Source: Opisthorchis felineus
Lineage: Eukaryota; Platyhelminthes; Trematoda; Opisthorchiida; Opisthorchiidae
Direction of reading: 5' to 3'
Assembly: GCA_004794785.1 (NCBI GenBank)
Contig: SJOL01008747.1
Coordinates: 66,612-130,611 of the forward strand
Length of the DNA: 64,000 bases
Part shown: positions 14,169 to 27,100 of the stretch, piece by piece
Layout of the letters: each line of letters starts with the position of its first letter
Position numbering within the stretch: position 1 is the stretch's first letter
Program-made: the position numbers and the translations under genes
Notes under the pieces: model-generated
The model's database searches: none
What the model was told of the DNA's origin: nothing
Seen by the model: only the letters and a program-made list of their open reading frames with translations

Positions 14169-14319
14169 AAGTGTCCCCAAAAGGTTCCCATCTACGTTCA
14201 TTCTTACTAAGTCACCGCTCAAAATGAAGACATTTGCATCGTCCCCACCGTACCAAGCGCCGTACAACAATCTCCTGGAGGAGGGGATTCCCGTAAACCT
14301 CCCGCCGATGCAGTATCCA
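14169..14319 (-). CDS. Candidate exon, unidentified, with AWYGGDD motif
   Basis: An acceptor (ttccacttccag) precedes 14319 and a consensus donor GTAAGTCTT follows 14169. An internal GTAAGA at 14207 is an alternative donor. The reading is GYCIGGRFTGIPSSRRLLYG, AWYGGDDANVFILSGDL, then NVDGNLLGTL. I do not recognise the family. It could share a gene with the exons at 17.1 and 23.4-23.8 kb, since all are on the minus strand, but no continuity is shown. Confidence 0.3.
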
Positions 14320-15888
14320 CTGGAAGTGGAATGAGGACAGGGTCGACATAGGAAGCACGTTGAAGGAAATTCTTCGCAAGCCACGGAAAAGCAATAGACA
14401 ACGGTCTAGAACTTGCGTTTCAGCTGTACCGCTTTCGTCAGAGTAACCTGGATTTAGTACAGTTTTGCTTACCGGATTGGGTGTTCCTTTTTGTTCGAGC
14501 CCATCATGTGATGACTGAAAGCACTTTTTCAATGACATCTCCATGGAATAACTTTTGAAGAGAATAAGCTAACGGCTTGCGATGTCTATTATAACGCGAC
14601 AGGACTAAGTTCCAGTTAGTGTGGTGGTTAGCGTGGTGAGGCCGTTTGGGGGAAAACTGCGAAGCTGCAACTCAATGCTGTGACAAAGTTAGCCTTACAG
14701 CGCAACTACACTAGCAAGAAACTATTGATTATTTAGGAGAAGCTGTGTTCGACTGTTCCTACCAAAACGTGAAGGAAAATAGGTGGCGATATTGGAATAA
14801 CGAAGTGCTAATTTTGCACTTAATCCTTCTAAATTTGGCTAAACAGCTTTTCCGGGCTGCACTTGCGCATCCTCAGCTAGCCGTGCATTTGATCCGTGCT
14901 GTGATTTGAAAAATTTTGACAGTGAGTGTGAGTGCACTATTGGAGGTAGTCAATAGAAAATTATACGGAAAAGACAACTCCATTTTGGTGATTTTTGGCT
15001 TTATCAGTTCACAGGTCAGATTTTGACAGCAATTTTCCTCTTAGTGACGGTTCTTTCCAGAAGTTTTAGCTATTCTTCCGGCGAGACACACTTAATTGTT
15101 GAAAATCCAAATAGCCGAAACTGATCTCCTAACTGTACGAGCGCCACTGAAATTAGTTGAGAACTGAGATACGTCACCTCGCTATTAGACAAGATGTTTC
15201 ATCCACATGAACACGTGGATTGTCCGTCCGTTATCACACTTGTTCCAACAGGAAGTGAGCTTCAGATCCTCGGCTTATTACGCCTTTCATCGAGAACGTG
15301 CCCCAAGAAAACACTTTGAGAAATAAACAAGGAGTGGATTAAATCCAGGTTTTATAAATGGTTAATCTGCCTTCCATAGTTAGAGACTTGCGCGATGACT
15401 TGGATTTAGCGGTTGACTAACACCTCAAACGATTTGTCGTAAGGACGGCTGATACAAGGAGCCGCCACACCAATGAAATCTGTCCGAATGAGCTTACATT
15501 CACTTAACCGATGACTGAGTCTCCGATAAGCACACGGTACCTTTTCCGTATGCATTACCTACTGGAGGAAACATAATTGAATAATAGAATAAAATGATCC
15601 AAATAGCTATCGCTCTTGTCTGGGGATATGCCCTCATTATAAATTCTCATGTTTGCTAAATTTTTCAACAGACTGACTAGAGAAAAAAAGCAGTTCCTAA
15701 TGACGCAGTTTATGGAGATTAAAGATCAGTGTACAGGTCCTGCATATTGGACCAGTTTGCGGGGAAATCACTAACATCTACCTGCATTGTGCAGTTGGCG
15801 CTTTCAATTCGGACTAGATGGAAAGTGTATCAACCTAACCAATTTGTTTTTAAATAGAGGGCCAGCCGAACCCTAGGTGATGAAATCT

Positions 15889-15955
15889 TGGAGACTCCAA
15901 CTATCCGATGAGGTCGAAGAAACAAGAAACCGATAGTGGACTGTCAAAGGGTTTT
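15889..15955 (+). ncRNA. Hammerhead repeat, decayed copy (15.9 kb)
   Basis: The plus strand has CCGATGAGGTCGAAGAAAC followed by AAGAAACCGATAGTGGACTG, aligning with core, GAAA and stem I of the 50-kb ribozyme. CTGATGA is CCGATGA (15905-15911), stem II does not pair, and the GGTC cleavage region reads GATA. It is not expected to cleave. Confidence 0.5.
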
Positions 15956-16169
15956 CCACAACCTCATGAGTAATATGTATCATGCTGCATTTCGGTAATC
16001 TGGATCATAGTGGATCCGGGTATTAAGGCGAGGTTTTGAAATTTCATAAATAAAAATGCTGTAGGGTATGATGTTATAGTCCTAACGTTTCGGCTGCCTT
16101 TTCAAATGATTTACAGCCATGTAAATGCACACAAACTGCAAAAATGTGCCAGCCGTCATGTGAATGATT

Positions 16170-16660
16170 GGTAGTAGTCTGGCTTGTTTGAACGAGACAG
16201 TGAATCTCTCAGTGCGACTATGCACTTGTCTGCATATTGCCCAGGCTGGCGGACTGTGACGATGTCAGTCCGTGTATGTGTGGGTGGGAGGATGCCGAGG
16301 CCCAGATTCCTTACTGGCATTCGGCTGCCGCATCCAGATTGATGTGTGGTCAGACCGATCCAACCACGGAGGTTGAAACAAGACGGGCGCGTGTTAATTT
16401 CAGAGGCTTCGCCTAACAGACGCTCGGTACCTGACCCGAAGCTTGAGTGGAATATTGTGCTTTAGGAAAGCCAGTTCTGCGATACTGCACAAATGCGTGC
16501 AGGGCTATGGCAAGGATACGGTCGAGCGTCTTTCTCTCTGTGGGGTCTAGACGTGCGAATCTGGTACGCTTTTTGCAAATGTAACTTTCTGGCCATCTGT
16601 CCGATATATTCGGGCGAGCATTCTGTGCAAGGATTTTCTTACCCACATTTTGCGCAGTGC
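16170..16660. other. GC-richer stretch with an unassigned minus-strand frame
   Basis: This block is visibly richer in G and C than its surroundings. It holds a 77-codon minus-strand frame at 16646-16413 (KKRTRFARLDPTERKTLDRI, then LAIALHAFVQYRRTGFPKAQ). The shift in composition suggests an inserted old element, but no family is recognised. Confidence 0.35.
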
Positions 16661-17078
16661 TCTAAAGGAATGAGATCTTTTGCTTCTACAAAGTGTTTTT
16701 GAGTGTCGAAAATTCAAAAACAGGTGTCTATTTCACAGGTTTTAATATTTTTCTGGTGGTGTAAGAGGTCCCGGTCCTACAAAATATATTAAGTAAAGCC
16801 ACAAGTCCAGCATTTTCTGTTCTTTTATTTATGTGGTTTATCTTCGTAACAGTTGCCTGATTAGCACTTGAAAGTAGTTTTAATACTGATAAGTTCGTCC
16901 ACTTTTTCAAAGGACGATTTCTACCTTCTGCTACAACCAACTTCCAATGTCCACCTTCACTTCATGAATACTGAGTAGATTTCGAAGTCCCCTCACAGGT
17001 TTCCCTTCCTCTTTCTCGATCATCAAAAGAGGTTGTCCTGACTCTAATTATGACGAGAAACTCGTATGAAACACTTAC

Positions 17079-17226
17079 GCCAGCACATTGGACTTCATCC
17101 CCACCATACCAATTTTGCGCTCTTAGCGCAGGGGCAAAGTGTCTGATTTTGTGATCATCTATTGTATTCATTCTGTCACATTGTCCTACGAAACAGGGTA
17201 GATAGGCCGCAATGCCAGTGGCTTCT
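17079..17226 (-). CDS. Candidate exon, unidentified, with NWYGGDE motif
   Basis: The segment lies between an acceptor (cctctgcacattcag) and a consensus donor GTAAGTGTTT at 17078-17069. It reads EATGIAAYLPCFVGQCDRM, then KIRHFAPALRAQNWYGGDEV ending QCAG. Two cysteines near CFVGQC and a final QCAG suggest a secreted or extracellular protein, which is inference. The family is not recognised. A WYGGD motif also occurs in the candidate exon at 14169-14319. Confidence 0.3.
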
Positions 17227-20200
17227 CTGAATGTGCAGAGGTGGATTATCCTGCCAACGTGAGTGGTGGTGTTTTTCACTCCATATGAACCACCCTATCA
17301 GTTCAAGCAGTCATAGCATCGATCTCATATGATCAACCTACTGAGCACCTGGATAGCACTCAGGAGCAGCTAGGTCAGCGATCAGGCGATTCGGATGTTT
17401 GACTCTTCTCTGTGTATTCAGAAGTTACACGTCCAAACTGGTAGCTCTGTAAATGACCCTGCACCATCAACACAATATTTTTTCCCGAACAACAACATTA
17501 TTTCCGTACGCTTCTGTTAGCTACTTGCCAGACAATGGAAACTAACCTGTTTTGCGTGTTTGTTCTGACACCGTTTTTGTCCTTTCTTTACTATGACAAC
17601 CGCTTTGCTACAAAAGCGTCTGTATTTAGCCTGTAGGGTATCGCCGAGACCGATACTGTTTGCAGGGGGTTGTTTTCGACAAACTGCTAAAAAAGTGCTC
17701 TTTGTTCCACTATGCGCTGACCAACTAGAAATTCCAGATTGCGTGCTCCTTGGTCAGCTTGAACAGAGAAGATAGGACAGTGGACTTCCATTATCACATT
17801 TTTTCGGGCATTCTGCATTCCAACCGGGTAACAGAGTACGCAATAACAGAGAGCATAGAGCACACAATCACCTGGTGAATGAAATCAGGATTACCTCGAA
17901 AGATTTCCGATGTACAAGATCAGCCTGCATCTGGTGATCTCTAGGTCTCCAGGACATCGTGAGTTTTACGGCTACCCTTAAATATCACCCGTTTCGTTCT
18001 TCCGAAAAAAGACAGTTTCATCGTACTGGGTTTGTATCCCACTCGGAAAATGTCAGTTCGGTAACGATTACTGTGAATCTGTGCGAATTGTTTTCGGTTT
18101 AAGTCGCATGATGCAGACTGTGTCCTCAGCAAATCGCCTCCATAAATTATTTGAAATCGGCTGTCTTAACGCCCTATCATCGTTAGGTTTTGAGCTGCAA
18201 ACTAAACTTTTAATGGCTAATATAAATCAAGTCAGAAGCAGGTGGCCTGCAATGTGTGTACAACTGATAACCCATAGCTCTGACAGAACTGTACAAAGCG
18301 AATCAAGTTTTTTATTATGTGATACGGACACACCCGGTTGACAATAAGACAAGCGGGCATCGCATTGTTCTGTAGTTGTCAGAAATTAAACAATGATAGA
18401 CGTCTTAATAATGTTGTGTGCGGAACCTAACGTGGCAAACAATGAATATTTGGCAGATGTGCATTTCTAGGAATCGGTGATAAATGTGTCAACTAAGAAT
18501 TACAAAATGATCATTGCATAGCCCGAAATCAGTTTCAGTTGCCAAATCATGGTCTACTAAGTATGACCATGGTGGTCAGTTCAAGCCAGGGAGCGTCGGC
18601 TTGTGCACCTATGGTAGTGTGCGGTTTCAGACAATACGTTTGTGGTGCGCACTGGATAATTGGCTTTTCAAAACTGGAAAGCCGGTTAAAAAAACAGCGC
18701 TCTGCGGACTAGATAATTTCCTCCCTGAATTATGAGTGATCACCGAATGAGAAGATTCGGCGAGACTCCTAGATAGAGATCAGTAGTATGACACCATTTT
18801 TTGTAGTTAACCAAAAACTGTGAAACATTGTCTAGTACACACGGACCTATAATTACCGTCAGCTAAGACAAATTTACGTGTTTCCTAGGTCGCTCTACCC
18901 AGCTTTCCTGCATTTCGCAGCTCATGGCCAGGTATTCCGTTAAACACAGAGGGAGGTGTGTTAGCATCCAGCTTCTTTGCATGGAAGCGGTCTCTAGATC
19001 TTCTTACTTTCGTATCCCATTCCAAGGAATCGTAACAGCCGACTTTGCCACTTCATTCTTTTCAGAGGATTGCTGTTTCCGGACACACTGTCAATCTCTT
19101 GATGCATTTGCCAACAGCTTTTCAAATTCATTTGAAAATTATTGTTTAGGTATGTCAATGTGATCCCACCAACAGTTTTTCGAGCAGAATATGAGCTTGG
19201 GATTAAGCAGACCAAATGTTTATTCGGAGACACCACCGGTCTCTCCATGGGTTAACTGTTGTAACTCGTAAGACAGTATGAGGGAAGCTCAAATGGTAGA
19301 CTGAGTATAAGAAACCGGTGCTTCCATCTCAAATTCTAAAGTTTTAATTAATATTTTGGATCAAACAGAGGTGATCCTAATTCAAAGACAAGTCAACCAT
19401 CGGATTTATAGGGGTTTGTATTGTGACTGCACAAAAAAGGTTAGATCTCGGGAAGAACTCAAATAAGATCTGATGGCAAACGGGCTGCAGATGATTTATG
19501 CCGACCGCCGCTCCATTGTCTGCGGAGCTCAAGCAATTGAAAGATATCCTGCGCGTAGTAGTTCGGATATTGTCGAATATTTCCGAAATGTAATTTTTTT
19601 CATCTCATCTGAAAAAATCCAATAACCGGTAGTGTATACCAAGACAAGTAGACCGCCAGTTGGTCTTTTTACAAATTAGTCATGTAATCAAACGCTTTGA
19701 GTCTGTCTGAATATTGGCTAGTTCTGTGTTCCCTGTCCTTTTGAGAGACTCCCGAGTAAGCAATAGCTTTAAAATAAAACGTTGCTCGTGCTCCGAAACT
19801 TTTCTATAATGGAAATACGCTTAAGAAGCAAAAGGTGAAAACGAACCACCTTCCTTCCTTGTTTCTAGACAAAAATGCTCTGTCCCAAGTATTTCAACTG
19901 TGATGACCATAATTTACCAATTCACCTGCAAAACAACAACAGCTGAAAGCATGTCCGTGTGCTCCATGTTTTTATCCAAGTTCAGCGACACATCTCCTTG
20001 CTCTGTCGAACACTACAAAAAGGAAGTGAACAAGTAACAGCTGGTCAACTTTCAAATTATAGTCAGTATTGCCCTCCCCCCACCGCTTGTTCTAAAGAAC
20101 GCCGAGAAATCAACCTTTACACAAGCCAGACTAGTAAAACAGCAGAAGCAGCTCCGCGATGTGGATCTGAGCATTGGTACGGTCTACTAATGTTATCTAA

Positions 20201-23200
20201 ATTAACAATGAATTCAACTTGATTCCTCTGGATGTATTGCTTTGGATGGACCACTGTCGCCTGTTAGTGGTGAGGCGCAGCAAACCTCTCGTAATTTTTA
20301 CTTTCCTAAAAAAAATTGTGGTTTATTGTCGTCATTCCTTCCACGAGCCAATCAAAGAGCATTACGGACGGAAAGCTATTTAAACGATTCTGTTTCGAGC
20401 CTCATGTTTTCCCCATCGATGTTTAACGTGTATTAAATCAAATGAATCGATGTGTCCGCTGAACATGGGCTATCCAATGAAGATCATGGATTTGAAGAAT
20501 TCAATGGACGGAACTGTATACCTATTCAGAACCAGAAGGGCAGGGTTCATGTTAGTCGTGGATCATTAATCCAAGATTATCATTCGATGTTATGTTAGTT
20601 GTAAGGTTCCACCAAAGAACCAACCACCTGATCACGGGTGCACTTGTTTATGGATTAGTTTTTGTACAACTTACAAACACTTTCGCTTCCATTCGTCCAC
20701 AAAATGCTGCTTGCCAGTCATATTTTACCACTCCAAATTTTAACAGAGAGTAGGATGGTTGCTTCAAACTCAAATGTTGGAGATCTCCACTAGCTTAGGG
20801 AACCGGTTACCGTCACTTGTGATTTCATTCTTGGACAATTGTAGTTGTTCACAGCTTTCTCACTCAACTCTTCACCTTAATTGTACATCGCCCTCAAAAG
20901 TGCTAAACATATCATTTGAAACGAGACTTTCTGCTGGCTGATGTATCATATGAAAACATGGGATGCATCAGACAGTATTACATTCTCAAAGTGCTGACTG
21001 GAAGTACTTTCTCTTTGATCGTAATCCTAGGAAGTTCAAAGCTTGTATGTCCCAAAAAAGGGATCAACTGTCACTGGAGAAGAAGTGTCCAAAGAAGTTT
21101 TTCAGCACAGGCAATAAGGTTGGTGAGTTGCAGCTCATTTGTTTACTGGCTTCTCGTTTAGTTGAGAAATCGTCCATAAAATTTAGTTATTAGCGCGACC
21201 AGCACTCGGGACATGGTAAATAATGATTACACATAACAAGTGACGTACTGGATCAGCACTTGGTGGGCATGCATCTCGAATGGTGTTGAAAAATACTTTG
21301 TAAGAAACGTTGTCGCCTGAAGTTGCAGCCAGTTGACCAATCTGTCTTGAAATCACCGAGTATAACGCCTGGTGATGAGCCTAAAAAAAGGCTAGACTGA
21401 GTAATGGGTGAAGCTTTATCAATCTTTCCATACTGTGTGCAGATTGGAAGCAGTCAGCCTAAACAGGTCAATAACAGATGGCAATCTCAGTGTAAAACTA
21501 ACACCCAAAAACAGCTTGTGTAAGACTGTCCGATTGATAAAATGTTGAAAGACAGCATGGTGGTACTTTGTCATGCCTACAGAGCGACAAACGTAAATTC
21601 TCTTGTATTACCTACCGACAGGCTATTCTAGAACAGACTACTGTAGAAACGTAGATATTTTGCTTGGGCTCACGTCCCCAAAAATAGTCTCCCTACTTAG
21701 AACAGCCAAGATGTACTCTATGGCTGCTTCATCGTCGTTAGAATAACCAGTGGTGTGCATATTTAGATCGTCAAAAAACCAACTATGAAACCGGAGATGC
21801 TCACTCACCACTGAAAACCCGAAGCACTCACGTAGTAAACTTTATACTGTTTAGAACTAAGCTTATTCTTTCTTGATTGTGGTGCCATCTGGAGCTTGAT
21901 GACTTTTAAATTACGCTCCGGTTTTTACATATCAGGTTATCAGATTTTGAATGTTCCGATCCGCTTGGTTTTTAAAATGTCGCATCGAGATCAGTTTCCG
22001 TAAAGTATTACTCGATTTGTGGGTTACGGTGGTTCCTTTCTGACCTACTAATCTGGTAGTTAGTTCGGAGATATCGTTGGTTTGTGGTGGAACCATCCGT
22101 CTGGTCGCTTGTTCTTGCCGTTACTGCCGCTGAGGTATCTAGTATCTATCACTATATATTCTCGTCAAACCAAGTCGCCAAATGGCAATACAGACGGTTG
22201 AAGCTTGGCTTGGAACTCAGCTGATCAAACTTGTCTGCGTGAAAAAAACTGCTTAAACAAACCTCATGGTTTCCGCAACACCACTGACCCGTGTGAATGC
22301 GAAATGTTGTGTCTGATAAACAGCATTCCCTGGATAGAACCCACATAAACTATGGCTATGATTGGATATTATAAAAGTGTGAACGCACGGCGGTGTATGT
22401 CACTCAGCTGTTACGAAATGGGGACAAGATATTTCAATCGGCATGTGATGATGGAACGTACTGAAGCAGATACGAAGGTATGGGGCAGTAAGTAAATTGC
22501 TGGATCGCCCATATTTGATGGGAAGCTCGAATAACATTCAAAACACAGGCAGCAGTATCAACTGTCACCTCACCCAGGGAATGCACATGGCCCGGTAGGT
22601 GCATTAGTGCTGACCTCTACTGATAAGAATAAAAAACCTCCAACCAATCGCACAGTTAGAACCGAGCGTTCTCCCAACATAGCTGCGGTCTGGGACAAAC
22701 TAGTCAAACTTCACTCCAGAGTATTCGCTTACTGCCCCCCCCTCGCCCGATTTGTATGTCAATAGGATTGTCTCCATCTCATTTGGATTTAAACTTGGAC
22801 GTTGCATCCGACAACTGGTTCACTTAGTAAGGAGTCTCCGATAGAGTTGATCTTTACGGACTTGAACTTTCCTACTTCCGGTGTACTTTCGTAGTCAGAT
22901 TGAACTGCAGAGTCAGAAATCACTACAGCGTCTGTAAGAACTCAAAAATAAATAGCTGAATTGACTGGAGCATGTGCCCCGTGGAGTTCGGTTAGGCCCA
23001 ATGAGAAGCAGATGTCGACTGCTATCTGCGCAAAACTTGCGCATGTGAGCTGTCGATGACTTTCAATCAACGTTTTAAGTGTGGTGCCATACTGAGTAAC
23101 ATTGTTCACAGGTATCAGTTGTTTGTCGAGTAATCATTAGCCACAGGGACGAACACATCTGTCGCACTAGACATCTAAATTACCTCTGTTTCCCCGAAAA

Positions 23201-23432
23201 TGGAGCGGTACAAGTTAGCACATTGAGTGATGCTTGATGTTGGTATTCACTGGAACTCAGATCTAATAGAATCTTACCCATCATTTCTCGATGGGTGGGC
23301 CACTTTATTCGACCCAAAACAACTATTGAATTCAATGAGTATTAGGTTGGAGTATTTGGCTGGTTAAAATCGCATCCAAAGTTCATAACACGAAGTATTC
23401 GCTGTTTCGTAAATGGCCACAGTTTGACTCAC
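17227..23432. other. No gene recognised
   Basis: AT-rich sequence holds only short frames on both strands. No element motifs or convincing exons were seen. Confidence 0.55.
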
Positions 23433-23552
23433 AGGTATTCCATAAACTAAGCACTTTGTCAGATTGATCGTCTCATTGTTGTCAGTAACAGATATGGTCA
23501 CGTGCCTTGTCGGTCCACTTTTGTGATTGAAGGAAAGCCACCACCTCATTTT
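23433..23552 (-). CDS. Candidate exon of an unidentified gene (second of a pair)
   Basis: This is a 120-base open segment between the acceptor gtatcag (AG at 23554-23553) and the strong donor GTGAGTCAA (from 23432). It reads KMRWWLSFNHKSGPTRHVT, then ISVTDNNETINLTKCLVYG. There are two possible N-glycosylation sites (NET, NLT), which would suit an extracellular beta-strand domain; this is inference. The phase is 0 on both sides. Confidence 0.35.
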
Positions 23553-23606
23553 CTGATACATGTACTAAGTCGTACGGACTACATCGTTTTTTAGATAATA
23601 AATTAC

Positions 23607-23796
23607 AGGCAGATTGAAACTCTGTTCCCCAGAATTGTGAGAACCATGTGACCATTGCTGGGCCAGATCTTCAGTTTTTTGTATGCAATGTCCATTTAAA
23701 GCATACGGCCAAGCGGTGAAGAGGATTTTCAGAAACATGTCGTTTTCAAATGGATTTTGCTGATTGATGAACAGTTTGAAACCATCGAAATCCTTG
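23607..23796 (-). CDS. Candidate exon of an unidentified gene (first of a pair)
   Basis: I do not recognise the protein. The segment follows a good acceptor (ctttcgtctaacag, AG at 23798-23797) and is open for 190 bases. It reads KDFDGFKLFINQQNPFEND, then a hydrophobic ILFTAWPYALNGHC and a polar GSHNSGEQSFNLP. The donor CCTGTAATT is weak. The phase (1 in, 0 out) fits the next candidate exon at 23433-23552 across a 54-bp intron, a size common in flatworms. The paired signals and even composition favour a real gene, but no homologue was searched. Confidence 0.35.
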
Positions 23797-23934
23797 CTGT
23801 TAGACGAAAGCATAAAGACTGCCCTGAATATCTGAACAAACCGTAATTTGCTATTCCGGTTATCTTAAAGTTTACGCTGATCAAAGCACTGTAGAAATTT
23901 GGAATTTGCCCGAAGAATCGCGTTTCCAAATGAG

Positions 23935-24110
23935 AAGCTTCGAGTTGTCGTTGAACACTTCCTCCTCGTGTCTACACCACCCTCGTTTGAACGGTGTGTT
24001 CTTTCTTGAGGCGACTATTCTTTTTAATCATTATGGAGAGGAGAAAGTAATGAACTCGAGTTTTGCTGTTGCGGTCACGCAACAGTAGTACATACCCTTC
24101 CACGTACTGC
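23935..24110 (-). mobile_element. SINE family I, old copy
   Basis: Blocks CCCTCGTTTGAACGG and CAACAGTAGTACATACCC match the order and spacing of the SINE body at 4405-4660, with heavy divergence between them. The assignment rests on these anchors only. Confidence 0.4.
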
Positions 24111-27100
24111 CTGCTATGTGAAGTGAGTATACAGGCCACCACGGACTTATTAGGTCTGAAGCAAGCGCGTTTAGGCGGTGACGGTCTTAATTGGGTCAGG
24201 TTCTAAAGACGTCTGAGGTTGAAGCCATGATCATAAAGTTTGTCGCTGCTCATCCGTAAAGTGGTCAATATGCTACATGTATGATTTTAAAACACTGTGA
24301 TCTGATTCAGGAAAATGTCAGTGATATTTTGGATGGAGTATTTAGATACAACTTCTCATTTCAGATGGCTTACACGATTTACTTCATGCACTGAAATTAT
24401 TTAGGAATGTGATTACCGGAGAATGGTAAGACGAGGTTTCACGATGCTCAGGGAGGATCTGAAAAGTCCGAGACCAAAGTAGTAAATATCAAGTCATGAA
24501 GCAGCCACTCCTTCTCATTTGTTTATGAATGTGTGGCGAATGGTATTCATCACGTCCAATTGGTCAGCCTTTGCAGACCGGTTGTATAAGCATATCGTCC
24601 GGAGTGAGGCCCATCGGTTGTGGTCGGGAGCGAAATTCACACTCTGTATCCCATCAGCAACCAGTCACAGATGCCACTTGAGCTCGAGGCGTATGTGAAC
24701 TCGCATGACAAGCGTTGAACTTCGTTAGGCCTTTAACTACCAGTGAATAATGTGATAATTTTATCAAATTTTTAACAGTCCTGACAGAGTATCTAATAGC
24801 TGCCAACCAATGGCGTGGTATCAGGCAACAGGCCTAGCATTCTGATCGCAATATGATCACTTTCGAATCTGCTTGTTAACTGTGAGCCGTATGTTTCAGC
24901 TCACACGTTGGATAAGAGGGAACTGACTACCAGCTTACTGTGGAAGCGGATTTCCGAACATCTGACGAGAGCGAATACCTGTCACCCGATTGTTAAACAA
25001 CACATTCTTTGGTTTACTTGACTAATTTTGGAACAATGCACAAATGAAACCTTCAATCCATTATCGGAGGCTCCATCCTCCGCTATTTGCTTTTTAGGCA
25101 TCGTAATGTTAAAAACCTTTTACATTCCGATTAAATATAGTAGTGGTTTACACCAGTCCTTAGAAAAATTGGCCCGAATGTTTCTGTTTTGTAACTGTCT
25201 TCTCAATGTGACTTAAATGCAAACAAATATGCTGCAAAAAATCTACCGCACTTGCCTTTGAGTGAACAAAAGCTTCTTTTGAAATGACGCACGTAACTAT
25301 GTTAATGCAACGGAAATAGTGGTAAGATCGGAAGCTTCATTAATGGTTTGACGAATATAGCTCAGCCCATCCGCATCCTACACACCGACCGGTGTCCTAC
25401 TACCATACAAGAAATCAGTCATTTAAAATATCATCCTCGCAAGCACTCAACTATTGAAATGGAACAAGTGACTGTGCACTGGTGTTTGTGGCTGCTAAGA
25501 TCATCCGAATGATTCCTCGCATCGCCTGTCGGATAGCAATTGATTTGATTTAGAATGGTGCGGAGCAACATGATAACAGTTAGGGCTGTTTCGTAGACCG
25601 TAAAACACAATTCCAATGAATTGAGTTGAACACTTGCGATAGCCTACAAATTGGTACATTTTGCTGTTCCATACTCACGCTTTGGGAATAAAGATGAGTA
25701 TAAGCCAAACCGTTTACTTACGTCGAAACAGTCGACTCATTTGACTCCCAGTGCGGAAGAATAACGGACTTATTCAACTTTAGGAAACCAACTGTCCAAA
25801 TGATGAAATAAGTCGTTCACTTATTGGCAAAGACGATCGGTTTTAATCAGTCCCCTTGTGCGACTCGAAAACGACGTAAGATACATCGTTTGAGATGGGT
25901 CTGATAAACAATCGTTGGATTTGTATCAGAGCAACAGTTCGCTTTAGACAAAAAAGTCCCGCCAGACCAGATGGAGAACCAATTAGCAATATTTGTTCGA
26001 GGTAATACACTTGATCAGTGCAGAATGTCAGTAAAAAAATTCTGGTCGGTAGTATTTGCGAACCACACAGACCAACAAAATTTACCAGTGACATCCAGCA
26101 GGAATAATCAGTTAGAGCGCCATGAACTTGAGTAACAAGGAACCGAATCCGATCAAAGTTATCTTAAATCAACCCCAACCTATCGGCCTTAAGAATTAGG
26201 TACATTAACTGAGAAGACCTTCAAACCGACATTCAACAGTGATCAGGTGTGCTAGTCTCAAGAGATTTTACTGATTGGTTCTCCGTCTGCCTCAAAGTTC
26301 GGTCAACTAATAGCCTACAAACCGGGCCTGATGAGGCCTTTGTGTGAAAAGCGAAAAAACTACCCAGCTATACATCCACCAATTGTTTACCAAACCCGTC
26401 TGAAAAGATTACTTATCAGTCACTTTCAAACTTTTCCCATTGAACAAAGTGGTAAGCACTTTACCTTTCATACAGTTGCACTTGTACGGATTCAGTCAGT
26501 CGGAAAATGAATCATTATTTCTTATTGGTGTGTACTTCATGAAGATTAAAGGGCCATTCGAAGTACTGTAGAAAAACCCCGTTTGGACACCGTGTAGTAC
26601 ATAAGGAGTCAACGGAGTGACGGAATCCGGGACCCACTGGTGTAACCAAGTGAATTGTCGCGTTTTATCGCCTATCACGACAGAATTGGTTGTGTGCTAT
26701 ATTTCACGTGGTAATGTAGGGGTCTTGAGTCGTGTTGAACGATGTTGACCCGTCAGCTTAATACGTGGCAAGTCGCATCTGAAACAGAATTCAAGTTGGT
26801 ACCGCGTTAGTTAGGATGGCAGGAGAACTTTTAAAAACGGCGTTCCACATCCTCTCCTTTCCAACCAAACAATCGTTTACTAGTTTGTGGGATAGCCAAT
26901 CGGGCTTTTCCTCCAAGATTGCATGAATAGGATCCCTGGTTGAAAGCTAACGGCACTTAATCAAGCCCCCAGTCTCTTTTGAGCAAGCACAAACTCTGGC
27001 GTACTAGATTGGTAACAGCGGTATGTAATCGAAGATAAGCTGGCAACACATCTTAACATATCTTACTTTTACAGGTTGTTGAGTGGGTGGTTAAACGATA

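Noticed and set aside
18740..18775. Hammerhead-like CCGAATGAGAAGATTCGGCG
   Set aside because: GAAA is GAGA, CTGATGA is broken and there is no flanking match to the hammerhead repeat; it is only a small hairpin.
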